Of a DNA stretch of 64,000 bases, positions 1 through 10,914 are shown in pieces. The DNA lies in assembly GCF_030253575.1 (NCBI RefSeq), contig NC_080557.1, positions 42,732,501 to 42,796,500 on the forward strand, read 5' to 3'. The position numbers were made by a program, and so were the translations under genes. Below the pieces are notes generated by a model that ran no database searches, was not told the DNA's origin, and saw only the letters and a program-made list of their open reading frames with translations. This DNA comes from Rhododendron vialii. Its lineage: Eukaryota > Streptophyta > Magnoliopsida > Ericales > Ericaceae. The first letter of the stretch is position 1; each line of letters opens with the position of its first letter.

Positions 1-1790
1 CTCCGAATCAATTGGTCCATTAGACTGCATACCGAGTTGTTAAAAAAAGAAAGACAAGAATTCCAATTGTACCGGATCAAAAAAAAAAAAGAATTCCAAT
101 TGTACATTGATACGTGAATATTGTATCAGCAGAGAGAAAATCTTGATTTGCGTACCTAGCTAGCTACGACAATGGTTGAATATATTAGTAGAACACAAAG
201 GGTGTCCACCAAGTCTTATTTGCGATTGGTAAAACACCATAAATGATGATGTCACCCTTGGGCTGAATCCAAGGACGGAACCAGGATTTTACCCTAGCAG
301 TGGCGAAATGTATACTAAAAAAATTTAGCGGTGGCGAGACTATATAAGTTGGGCATAAAATTTTTTTTACATATAATAATTGCATTTTTTAAAATTCCTG
401 TCGTGGTAGTCGCCGCTACTAGACCTCCCATGATTCCATCCTTGGCTGAATCTTTTTTTAAGATCAAGGCTAACCTTATAATTTAAGGGGCCATAATCTT
501 AATATCTTAATAATCATCGGGCTAGTTCATACAGAATTTTGCTCGGACTTTTATTGGACCCTGCAAGTGAAAAGTAAAATTTTGATCCCTCGTTATTAAT
601 CGAAGTACACTTTAATTAGGTGGCCTGGACACCTAAGTAGAAGAAAGCGATAGCATTTTAGTCCTCATCACCATTCATGCTGCATGGCATTTAGAAACAC
701 GTATAACACTGTGTTTGGTTTGCAATTTTGAGATTTATTTTTGAGATAAAAAAGTTCTATAGATTTGCGTATTTTTTCGTCTTTAGTAAATTTTTTTCAT
801 ATTTTAACAAACTCTTTTACTTTTTGAATAGAGAGGTATACTATGTACATCCAATCAATAAAAAATTTGACAAAAAATACTAAAGACAAAAAAACACGGA
901 TGAAGAAACAGTCAAAATTTTTGAAGAGATTATTTCTGAGGAAAAAACCAAACTATAAAGTTTAAAACCTTGCCTTTTTCAAATTGTAGTCACTTTTAGC
1001 TAGCTTGCAGCATCACCAAAAGTGCATACACAAATATGTATTTATATAACATCAACAAAAGCCACCCTATACTATGGCATACGCGGACAGAATGTTTACT
1101 CAAAAACAATGTTTTTGCCAACGACTACAGAATCTATGATGTCTTACAAGTGGTGACTTTTCTATCCCGTAAAAAACACGGTTTCCTAAATTAGAAAGGT
1201 TCCAGATTATAATAAGACATTCGACACCGCGTAACGCATCTCAATTAGGTTGGCATCCTTTTTAGAGGAAAAATGAAGAATCAATCCACCAAACAAATTA
1301 ATAAGCCGACAGTCAGTGTCATGCACCCATATATACAAAACAAGAAAGCCAGAAGGAAAACAGCAAAAGTTCCCAAAACTGTTGGTAATTAAGGCACCAC
1401 CAATTTTCGGGTAGTTTTCAATTTGCTTGGTTTACCGATTCTTAGGCCCATTGGCCAGTTATGTTTCATCGATCTCACTCCGGCCTTGGTCTCCTGCCGG
1501 CCTTTTATTCCAGTTGTCTCATAAAATCCCTTTCATTCTCGGCGGTGTGATACATACACCTCCACGTAGTTTTCAACAATCCACAAAGCTAAACATTTTG
1601 ATGGGGCGGCACACCCCATAAAGAAGTATTTTTAGTGCATGGCAATACAACCAATGCAGCGTCACCAGCTAATTAAAAAAGATCGTGAATGGGTTTGACA
1701 GATTTTTATTGTTTCGCACTAGCGTAATCACCTATGTTTTCGAGGCAAAAAAGTATATGGAAATACCGGCATGTGATATCCTCAGATAAA
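1..1790. other. Gene-free AT-rich DNA
   Basis: No coding sequence is recognisable here on either strand. A weak foldback lies at about 712-957: its ends carry matching TTTGGTTT / AAACCAAA blocks, and inner stretches around GTCTTTAGTA recur in inverse orientation. It may be an old PIF/Harbinger-type MITE, but no clear target duplication was seen. Confidence 0.5.
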
Positions 1791-2160
1791 GGTCCTTGTT
1801 CAGCTAAATAAATTAACTGGCTTATTTTTTTTGTCATTATTCAAATTTTTTTCGTATTTGCTAGTTTTTCGTCAATTTTTTAGAGATTATTGCATCGTCA
1901 TGACGAGAGAAATCTAAAAAGTAAAAAATTATTATCCAAATCCAATTTTTTTTAATAAAGACAAAAAAATTTGCTTATTGGTTTATTTTTGTTTTTATTC
2001 AAAAAAAATAGGTTTCGATTGTAATTTTTTACTTTTTAGATTCCTCTTGTCATGACGATGCAATAATCCCTAAAAAATGACAAAAAACTAACAAATACGA
2101 AAAAAAATTGAATAACGATAAAAAAAATAAGCCAGTCGATTTATTTAGCCGAACGGGGCC
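1791..2160. mobile_element. Foldback MITE with very long inverted repeats
   Basis: The two halves of this 370-bp segment are near-perfect reverse complements. The arms run roughly 150-170 bp from each end, around GGTCCTTGTTCAGC on the left and its inverse GAACGGGGCC on the right. The trinucleotide AAA flanks both ends (1788-1790 and 2161-2163), compatible with the 3-bp duplication of PIF/Harbinger elements, and the termini resemble Tourist-type ends. It has no coding capacity. A transcript would form a long hairpin. Confidence 0.7.
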
Positions 2161-2328
2161 AAAGAGTTGTTGGAAAAATATGCCTTACAATTTTTATTTT
2201 TTTTTGACAATATTATATATATCATTGAGAATTAGCGAAAAATTAGTGTGTTAACAACCAAGAAGATTCGATGTCTTCGAACCCGGACCTCTCTCTTACA
2301 AGGCAAGGGGTACAATCAGATGGGATAA

Positions 2329-3075
2329 GAGCATCTCCAATGCACCTTCCATTCCTCTATTTCTCCATTTGAGAGGATCATTTCTGGAGAAAATACCATT
2401 CCAGTCCATCCTCTATTTTCTCCTCCATTTGAGAGGATCAAGTTTGATACTCCAAATATGGAGGATGGAGAAAAAAATGGATGATATCGTCCATTTCACT
2501 ATTCACCCTCACCGAATCTCATTTTGTTCATCAAATTAGCTTTGATACACTAATCCTTTATAAAATTGGTACCAATCAAAAGATATGTACAATATCTTCA
2601 AAATAAGACCCATATTGAGTATTTTTTTAATGAAGTTAGAAAAATGAAAATTTGAGTTTTTGAGGGAAAGTGGGGAAGTTTGAGATTTGGGATGAGTTTT
2701 TAAAGAAATAGAAGTAGAAATAGAGTATTGGTTTAGAGTTAGATTTCCTCCAAAATCACTTTTGCAATAAAATATACTCCCTCCGTCCCAAATTGGATGT
2801 CAATTTTTGATATCTGTGCCAATTTCAATTACTTATATCTTTCAATATGGATCTCAAAATATATGCAATATGGATCTTGTTTGATAGTTCTTGATTAGTT
2901 CTATTATACAAAGTTTTCAAACTCATAAAAAATATTATAGATTGAAAGATATAAGCGCTGAAAAATGACATGAGTTTCAAAAATTGTCATCCATTTTGAG
3001 ACGGAGGGAGTATTATTTTGATACTCTCAAATGAAGAAATGAATGCAAAAATGGAGTATTGGATTGGAGATGCTC
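2329..3075. mobile_element. PIF/Harbinger-like element, TAA target duplication
   Basis: The ends read GAGCATCTCCAAT and its exact inverse, flanked on both sides by TAA (2326-2328 and 3076-3078). The 3-bp TAA duplication points to the PIF/Harbinger superfamily. The interior is non-coding and carries a nested Stowaway-like MITE. A cousin with GAGCATCC ends and the same TAA duplication lies at 9560-10015. Confidence 0.7.
2777..3010. mobile_element. Stowaway-like MITE (nested)
   Basis: The ends are CTCCCTCCGTCCC and its inverse, flanked by TA on both sides, as in Tc1/mariner MITEs. It is inserted within the larger TAA-flanked element. A very similar copy lies at 14114-14336; this one has about 11 extra bases near TAGTTCTTGATTAG. 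Confidence 0.8.
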
Positions 3076-3093
3076 TAAGAGCCACATCTATAT

Positions 3094-3343
3094 CTCCCTC
3101 CGTCCCAATTTATTTGTCCAATTGTTGAAATTCGTATCTTTCAAAAATATACTTATATCTTACATTTTATAATATTTTTTATGATTTTAAAAAATTTGTA
3201 TAATAAAACTAATTGAAATCTACCAAACAATATTCATATTGCATATTAAAAACATTACGAATCGAGAATTATAGACAATTTTTTTAGAGGTCAAATGCTT
3301 TCAAACAGTAAAAAAAGGGGACAAACAAATCGGGACGAAGGGG
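3094..3343. mobile_element. Degenerate Stowaway-like MITE
   Basis: It begins with CTCCCTCCGTCCCAATTTATT and ends with the imperfect inverse around AAATCGGGACGAAGGG. The body resembles the copies at 34152-34390 and 37397-37635 (shared AATTTRTTTGTC / GACAAACAAAT blocks). The flanking TA duplication is not clean. Confidence 0.6.
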
Positions 3344-3938
3344 CCTTACAATTAGATTGGTTACTTGTGAAGGTACATGATCATCATCACTGCCGGAAGC
3401 CCCAAAACCAACAAGTACTCGCTTATTTCTACTTATAGCTTTTTCTTAAATACAGTATATTCAAAATGTTCAAACCAGTTTTACACGTACTTTGACAATG
3501 TCATTTAGAGGTCACAGAAGAAAGAAAGAAAAATAATTAAAAAAAACCTCATCTAGTGCGTAAGCATGAGCCAACGGGACGAGAAAGTGTGGGGCCCACA
3601 ACCCCTTTAATTTTGTCAAAAATACGCCATCTTGCTCCAATCATTTCCTCGCATGTGTGTGTGGGCGCGCGCGCGCGAGGGGGGGGGGGGGGGGGGGGTG
3701 TTTAACACTTTGGGTCGTCGCTCATCATCGGCATTAGCTATCTATTGACAATTGCCTCAACTGGTTTTCCTTTTTGCATTCGCGCAGCATTCGCTATAGG
3801 GGTTGTTCGTCACTTGGTTGGGTATCGACAAGTTTCCATAGAACTTGATCGTAGATATAGTAGAATCACTGTTTGTAGTGTCTATTGAATTTGATATGGC
3901 TTTTAAAGTTTCGAATTCACACATAAGGGCTCCAAATG
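3344..3938. other. Intergenic spacer with poly-G tract
   Basis: No gene is seen. A GT/GC-rich stretch leads into an uninterrupted G run at about 3680-3698. Such a run is prone to sequencing and length error. The end of the IMPDH-like remnant lies just beyond. Confidence 0.5.
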
Positions 3939-6900
3939 TCAAAATGATTTCTTTTCATAAGAAACCAGCCCATGAACTCCACCTTCAACTTGGTTACTTG
4001 TGCTGCACCACTACGAACCTGTACAAGCCGAAGTAACAAACAATATCATGGGACAGAATTCCTTCCCCTTATTTATCATTCGCAAGAACTCTCATCCATC
4101 AGTGATCGTGGACTCGTGTCAGGAAACTTAACCCACTAAATGAGCAAAAGAAAATTACTCTCAATAAGCAGGAATTGAAATTAGATGTATGGCGGATGGA
4201 ATAAGTCGTTCTTCAAGAATAGCTAATTTAAAGTTTCAGTCTGTAGACTAGTAATAATAGTCGTACTGGTTAGAGCCCAGAACCATAGAAGGTATAACAG
4301 ATAAAAGCTGGTTGTTTTATTTTACCTCAAGCCTAAGTACTGATGATCGTAATAGTTCATGAGCAGATTGCAAGGAAGAAGCACCAAGATCTTGGAAACC
4401 CTGCTTAACTGCTTGCATGTTGTATGGCAGAACTTCAAGACAAAGCCTTTGTCTGCAACAGCTCCAACAACCCCTTGAGCAATCTTTAACTTAGCTGTAT
4501 CACCCAAGTATCAGGCATCGCTCCCTTTCATCATTGCTTCCAGAGAGCCCATGCCTCGATATTTTTTGACCCGGTGGTCACCCTGTTATAGAAAAAAGTA
4601 TGGGAAGAGATAAAAACGACAGACTTTAGGTGAAAAGGCAAACATGGACTGCTTCTGTGTCCTCCATATACCCAATAAAACACCTTACTCCAAAAGGAAA
4701 AGCAGCCATACTATCAAGAAAGATAAAATCGTACTCTAGTTGACCAACACGTCATCAGACACTGATTTGAGCGTATTTTTCTACCAGAAACCACCGGTGG
4801 AATCCGCATCTCTCAATGCCATACTTATCTTCCTTCATCCAAACCATCCAACATTAAAGAAAATTATTCGAAGGCTGAGGAAGCAACGTAATGAGATACA
4901 AATTGATTTCTTATCAGAAAAAAAATAGAAACTGTTGACTATATATTGAAAAATCATTCACCTCCTTCCCCTGTTCTCTCATTAGAGAAAATTAAGGCCT
5001 TACCGAAAAGAAAGCAAGAAAGACAGCTGCTTCACAGCTTGTAAGTCTATCTCTTCCTTCCTTTATAGGTGTGCAAGTACATCAATATAAAGAGAGACAT
5101 AAATATATCTCCTTGCTGTAATTGAAAGAGAGGAAAGAATTTATATGAATCAACCTAGATATACCAAAGATACTACACGTCCACAGCGCACACTATTGCA
5201 CAAAAATAATCGAAGGACTTTATTCCATATCAAAAACAACTCATCATTTACAAAAGCAATAGGGTTAATTCCAGATACACCCCCTGTACTTAGGTCATTT
5301 TTCAACTACACCCCCTCTACTTCATTTTTAATCACTCGCACCCCTTGTACTTAAGACTAGTTTGGAACTGTTTGTATTTCCGTCCAAAGTAACGAAAAGA
5401 CTGAAATATACCCATTCGTATTCCCTTTCTTTGAAAAATCATAACTTATTCATATAAGGTCCAAAAATACTCAAACCATAGCCCAAACTTGCGTAACATC
5501 CATATGTATCTACTGTAAAAATTGAAAGATTAGTTATCAACCAAATATTGTCCAAATTTCAAAAGAACAAGCTGTTCTACAGAAAAACAGGGCAGCCAAT
5601 CATGTCTTCGTAGAAAATCCATAACTAATTCATTTCAACTCCAAAAATATTGAAACCAACTCTAAAAGTTTCGTAACGTAAAGTATTATTCTCAGTAAAA
5701 ATATCAGATTCATAACTTAATAGGATAGTTCCCAGAAATAAAAAGAAGATGGCTCTGCCCAGATTTCGAAACATGTGTATCAGTTCATATTCCGAAAATC
5801 ATAACTAATTCTGTGTTGATTGGTTTTGCATGTTCTTGGTATCAAAATTTTCGTCTTTAAACGTACTTTAAAAGTTATGAAGACTTCAAAAATTGAATCA
5901 TAGCAGAAGGTTTCACAAAATACGAATTTGTGATGGTCCAGAAAGCTGTCAAGAAAGTTTAAGAAGTTACCAGCAAGAAAATAAGTTTTCCGACGAGAGA
6001 ATGGTGACGGGAGGTGGTGGCTCATAGTGGAACTGAGGTGGGGGGTGGAAGAACACCATCCTCCTCCTCTTTCTTCAAATTTCGTAGCTCCCTCCCTCAA
6101 AAATTAAAATACATGTTTGACTAGTTTTTACCAAGATGATAAAAAAAATGTTATAACCAAATATATTTACACATGCATGAGTGTAATTCTAGGTGTCAAA
6201 TTGGCCATGCCATGTGTCTATAAGCGTGACATGTGTACTTGCATGCGCAAGTGGTCCCAGACGCCCGAGCACACGCGTAGCCTAGAAGCTGTCCGGGTTT
6301 CGGTCTCAGAAAAATATGAAATTTACACAGTACCCTAAATAAATTATTCTTAGAATAACCCCATTCTCGGAATTTCAAGAAAAAATCCAGAACACATAGA
6401 TTTGAAATGTCTGGCCAATTGACTTCTAAAATATGTTCGTGACTCCGTCCGCGACCAATAATTAATGGTAGTGATGAATTATCATTGTAAATGGGTTTTG
6501 GGATCAATTTGGTCTTAGAGAAGATGTTTTAGAAGGGAAAATTTCCGCCAACAAGCCATTACCTGCTTTTCCATTATTTTGGACAGAAATACTAACATTT
6601 CCAAACTAGTCTTAAGTACAAGGGGTGCAAGTGATTAAAAATGAAGTAGAGGGGGTGTAGTTGAAAAATGACCTAAGTACAGGGGATGTATCTGGAATTT
6701 ACCCAAAGCAATATAAAAGGAACGCGACATGGCATGCATCACCTGTTACTCATAAGCACCAGGAGCTTCATTACTTCCAGCCAAAAAGTTTCCCATCATC
6801 ACAGTTGAAGCGCCGAGGACCAAAGCCTTAACAATATGTCCGGAGTTTGAAATGCCACCATCAGCAATGACAGGCACACCACTTCTTTCAGCGATAGATG

Positions 6901-8130
6901 AAACCTTATACACTGCAGTTGCCTTGAGCAATATCGAGAAAAGCAAGAGAAAAAGAAAAAAAAAAAATAGAACAGCCCCATAAATTAAAACAGAACTTTC
7001 CCTCATCATCAAAAGTTCCTATGGCAGAGATATACCAAATCAATTTAGAGCAGTACCAACGTCTCAGTTCTCAAGTAGCTACTACTAGAAGTCATCAAAG
7101 TTGCCTCATTTTGGAGATTATTTCGGGAGACGTCAATGTCCAATAGGCAAAATTTCATTCAGAGTTAGAGACGAGAGGCCATCACTGTCTGTATCCCAAG
7201 CCATAGAGGATAATTCCCAACCCTGATCCATTAGCTTTACCCAACAGCAAATTACTGTTCAAACAGACATTCTAAAGCTCTTTTCCAGTGTCGCTCTATT
7301 GAAACAGACATTGATAAAGAGATTACAACAAAACAAAAAACTTAACGTATTGATTAACCATTACCTGTCCTCGGCCGACAGCACAGACCTCCTGTGTGGT
7401 GCAAATGGAGCCGGACCCCATACCAACTCTCAACCCATCAACTCCAGCCTGAATCAAGTTGTGCGCTTGATTCATTGTCATAACGTTCCCCCCGATCACA
7501 TCCAACTCCGGATACGTCTTCTTGACGTACTTAATCATGTCAATTTGATAACTTGAATTTCCCTGAGAACTATCCAATACGACAACATTGGCCCCGGCCT
7601 TCACCAATTGCTCCAACCTCTCCTTATCTGATTCCCTCGTTCCAATTGCAGCTCCCACCATGAACTTGCCATCTGAACCCATCGACGGCTTCCCCAACTT
7701 TGGAAACCCCCTAATTTCTGTCTACGTCAGCTGCACTCACGACGTCCACCACTTGTCCTTCTTCATTCACCAAAGGTACAAATTCCAGATTTTTTGCTGC
7801 TAAAAACACAACAACTTGCTCTAAATCATAGTCGGATGGAGCTGAGATGGTTGATTTGACCATGTAGTCAGAAACCCTAGCTTGTTTGTCATTCAATGCT
7901 TCCCAATCAGATTTCGTGACCGCACCTAGCAGCTTCGATTTCCCGGTGCCTGACTCGGTAACCAGAATGCACGTAGGTGAAGAACCGAATTCCCCAACGG
8001 AATCGATAGAGTCGGAAGGAGATTTGAATATTAAATCGGAGACAAAGGGGATACGGTGAGACTTGGTGGAGCGGATGATGGCGGCTATAATCTACAGTAT
8101 TATTGAAGAGTGATGATGACTCAACCAGTA
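3939..8130 (-). pseudogene. Inosine-5'-monophosphate dehydrogenase (IMPDH) pseudogene
   Basis: Four exon remnants read on the minus strand: about 8130-7365 (CBS-domain region through the catalytic loop, with [18 protein letters not shown]), 6921-6750 ([17 protein letters not shown], then GASTVMMG), 4582-4326 (KKYRGMGSLEAM to the VLRLE region) and 4018-3939 (GLVSYEKKSF then stop). Live IMPDH oxidises IMP to XMP, the rate-limiting step of guanine nucleotide synthesis. This copy is dead by several tests: the N-terminal half of the barrel is missing, the frame breaks near 8085 (about two bases lost) and near 7713 (one extra A), an in-frame TGA replaces the codon after GSDA near 4512, there is a frameshift near 4440, and about 8 extra bases in the last exon near 3992 look like a small tandem duplication. 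Intron positions and GT/AG signals are kept, so this is a decayed genomic copy rather than a retrocopy. Confidence 0.9.
5262..6704. mobile_element. Non-autonomous Mutator-like element in the IMPDH pseudogene intron
   Basis: This is a 1,443-bp element whose ends are inverted repeats of about 130 bp and over 90% alike by eye (left GGGTTAATTCCAGATAC, right the inverse of GGGTAAATTCCAGATAC). The 9-bp direct repeat AAAGCAATA flanks it exactly (5253-5261 and 6705-6713). Long terminal inverted repeats plus a 9-bp duplication indicate the Mutator superfamily. No transposase is visible. It lies in the intron between the third and fourth IMPDH-like exon remnants. Confidence 0.88.
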
Positions 8131-9559
8131 AAGATGCGAAAGTTTTAATTCCACGGTGAAGAAGAAGTTCTTTGACCACGGAGACCGTTTGGCTTACTCT
8201 CGTCCTTGTCCCCTCCTGTGTCGGGCACAGAGAAGTGATTCTGTTTGAGCTCCTCCCTTCCTCCACCTACCAAAATTTTAGGACTGGCTGCCGGATATTC
8301 TTCACCACGGGGGAAATACTTCACTCACTCGAGGTGTTCCACTTGCTTTTTCAAAGTTCTTTTAAAAAAAAAAAAGGTTTTTTAAGCTCAAAAATTATGT
8401 ATTTATTTAAATAATTTTTCTACCAATATAAATTTTGTTTGGTAGATCTCATCGAGATCTTTTAAACGGTGTAAAAAAATTAAAAATTTATTTTTCATTT
8501 TCATTATATTTGAGCTTGGAAAATCTTCTTTTTTTAAAAGTTATTTTTACTGCGCATCTGGAAAACTCTTGCTCACTCACTCTCACTCCGCCTGCCAAAG
8601 GTATGTGTTGACAAAATCTTTTTGGAAAAAAATTTTAGCGGGTATCACATGGTGCATGCTCGCTCATCCGAGCCGTTCATTCCGTATTTGAACGGCTTAG
8701 ATTTGAAAAGAGAAAAAGGAGAGAGAAAGTGTTGGGGTGAGAGGAGAGAGAGGGTTTCAATCCGAACCGTCTAAAAGTGTACCGGACGGCTCAGATGCGC
8801 CGAGCTCAGCACTGAAAAATCTCTCAACTTTTTGGGTCTGATGGGGGCACCCACGGAATTCCACTTATTAGCGTTCTTAAAAAAAATATTATTTGTAATT
8901 TTTAAATTTAAAATAATTACAAATAAGTATTTATTTTTTAACAATAGAAAAAAGATTAAAAAATTATTTTTGTAAATATATTACTTTTAAATTTAAAAAT
9001 TATAAAAAAGTATTTATTTTTGAAAACTTAAATGTTACAAGTACTACTGAAAAGATGGGTACATACAAGAAATTTGTATCCACGCGTACAGATCCTTTTG
9101 AGATTTGTTTCGGGTCTCACAAAGATGATCGGAACCACTTAAATTGTTCAGAATTTTTTTTTATTTTGGGTCCCATAAAAAAAATCTAATTTAATCAGAT
9201 ATGATATCGACAAGGTCAATTAGAAAAACATCACAATTTGCTTCAGAATTTAGCCCTAAATTACAAAACAAATTTGAATGCTTTGCAAATGCCGTTATCG
9301 TTATCCATTTGAGTTTAATTTTTTCAAAAAACTTGAAGAGAATAAAGGGATTCAATCATATTTATGTAACCCGAGAGAGACCCCAAGTGAATTTGTGTGA
9401 GCGGTTATCATATTCTTTTTTAAATGGATAATGATTTGATCACAATCGTCTATTTGATAATTGCACCTTTTTTTTTGTCTTTCATTGGGAAAAAAAATAC
9501 CTAAAACTTGATAGAAATACAAAAAAATATTAATAATTATAATTAGAGTGCCATTATAA
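8131..9559. other. Intergenic DNA upstream of the IMPDH remnant
   Basis: No further IMPDH exon can be recognised here, so the 5' part of that gene is absent or too decayed. At 8650-8815 a degenerate foldback carries GAGCCGTTCATTCCG and its approximate inverse around CGGACGGCTCAG. The stretch 8875-9010 is low-complexity A/T. I see no intact gene. Confidence 0.5.
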
Positions 9560-10015
9560 GAGCATCCACATTGTAATAAGCAAATTGGTATGGATAAGCA
9601 AACTTAACAACAATGCTAAAAAAACACCTCACATTGTAATAAGCAAAGTTACAAGTCTTTTAGCAAATAACCAAATTCCACCCATTCCATAACCAAACTT
9701 AACAACTTTTACCAATAACCAAAACTCAATAATCAAACCCAATAACCAAATTCAAAACTAAAAAACTAAAAAACACCTCACATTAGAATCGTCTCATCGA
9801 AAAGAATAATTTGGTGTGGTCGGGTGCGTGATTAGAACTCGTTTGTAATTGGACATAGGTGCATTGCGTATTGTGGGGGTTTTTTTTACAGGGATGCAAA
9901 AATAAACAATGTAGAGGTAAAGTTTGTTATGTTTGATTATGAACTAAATGGATAATCAAATGCTGACGTGACACATTTTGGTTATTGATTTTGATTATTC
10001 CCATTGCGGATGCTC
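9560..10015. mobile_element. PIF/Harbinger-like MITE, TAA target duplication
   Basis: The ends are GAGCATCCACATTG and the inverse of GAGCATCCGCAATG, flanked by TAA at 9557-9559 and 10016-10018. The interior is A/C-rich and non-coding. The termini resemble those of the 2329-3075 element. Confidence 0.65.
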
Positions 10016-10443
10016 TAAGAAAATGGGTGAAAATCTTTTCCTTTTTTATTTTACTACTCTTTGTTCCATATCGAGAGTCTCATACTTTCTCTCTTACCAT
10101 TTTTCAAATCAAAAAATCTACTACTTATGTGTATAATTTTTTGTATTTTTCCGCTCCGTATTAAAGATCTCGATTGGTACTTTAATTTGGTGCGAAAAAA
10201 ATTTAAAAATTATACACGAAAGTAGTTAATTTTTTTATTTGAAAAATGATACGACTTTTCATAGTGGACTTTCAAGATGGAGTAGTATTTGTTTGTTTGG
10301 GAGGAAAATGACGGCTAAGGACGGGTTTTAATAATTAATATCCGTCAAGGACATTTTCAGTATTAACAAATGTTCTCAGTATGTCCTTAGCGGGTATTAA
10401 TTATCAAAACGCGTCATGGTCCGTCATTTTCCCTTGTTTGGGG
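10016..10443. other. Short intergenic stretch with internal inverted repeats
   Basis: No gene is seen. Two imperfect foldbacks are visible: ACTACTCTTTGTTCCATATCG near 10052 against its inverse near 10255-10290, and GGCTAAGGACGG at 10313 against CCGTCATTTTCCC at 10421. They are probably small decayed MITEs. Confidence 0.4.
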
Positions 10444-10826
10444 GGCAAGGGTCCTGTCCAGTTACACTCCCAACCGTCCAGTTTGGATCCGTTGTGAGCC
10501 CTTTTTGGGTCCACAATGATGGAACCATTCATTTTTTATAGTTCGTCAAGAACATTAGCCGCGCCAAAAATCACGTTGATTGGATATCGTTTAATATGAT
10601 ATCGAAATGCATTTATCTTCAGATAATTGTGTCAAATTGATTGTAATTCAGTGTTGCACATTTTATTAAACGATATCCAATCAACGTGATTTTTGACGTG
10701 GCCAATATTCTTGACGAGTTCTAAAAAATGAACGATTCTAATTATTGTTACGGGCCCAGAAAGGGCCCACAACGAATCCAAATTGGACCGAACTGGTTGG
10801 GATTGTAACTTGTTAGGACCCTTGCC
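10444..10826. mobile_element. Mutator-like MITE with long inverted repeats
   Basis: Long inverted repeats start with GGCAAGGGTCCT at both ends and continue through CAGTTACACTCCCAACC and the inner TGATTGGATATCGTTTAAT. The 9-bp direct repeat TGTTTGGGG flanks the element (10435-10443 and 10828-10836), with one unmatched base at the right junction. Long inverted repeats and a 9-bp duplication fit a non-autonomous MULE. No coding content. Confidence 0.7.
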
Positions 10827-10914
10827 ATGTTTGGGGAAATCTGCAAAGTCGGATCTGGGACTGGGAAAACCAAAATTGCAGAGCTCTATAGGCAGTAGGG
10901 GTTGCTTTCATAGC

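Noticed and set aside
3680-3698. Poly-G tract (and the poly-C tract near 33847-33870) as G-quadruplex regulators
   Set aside because: They are single homopolymers of uncertain true length, far from any intact gene start, and may be sequencing artefacts.
5780-6100. Minus-strand open frame of 106 codons
   Set aside because: It lies inside the Mutator-like element, has no recognisable domain and its sequence is largely part of the non-coding element interior.
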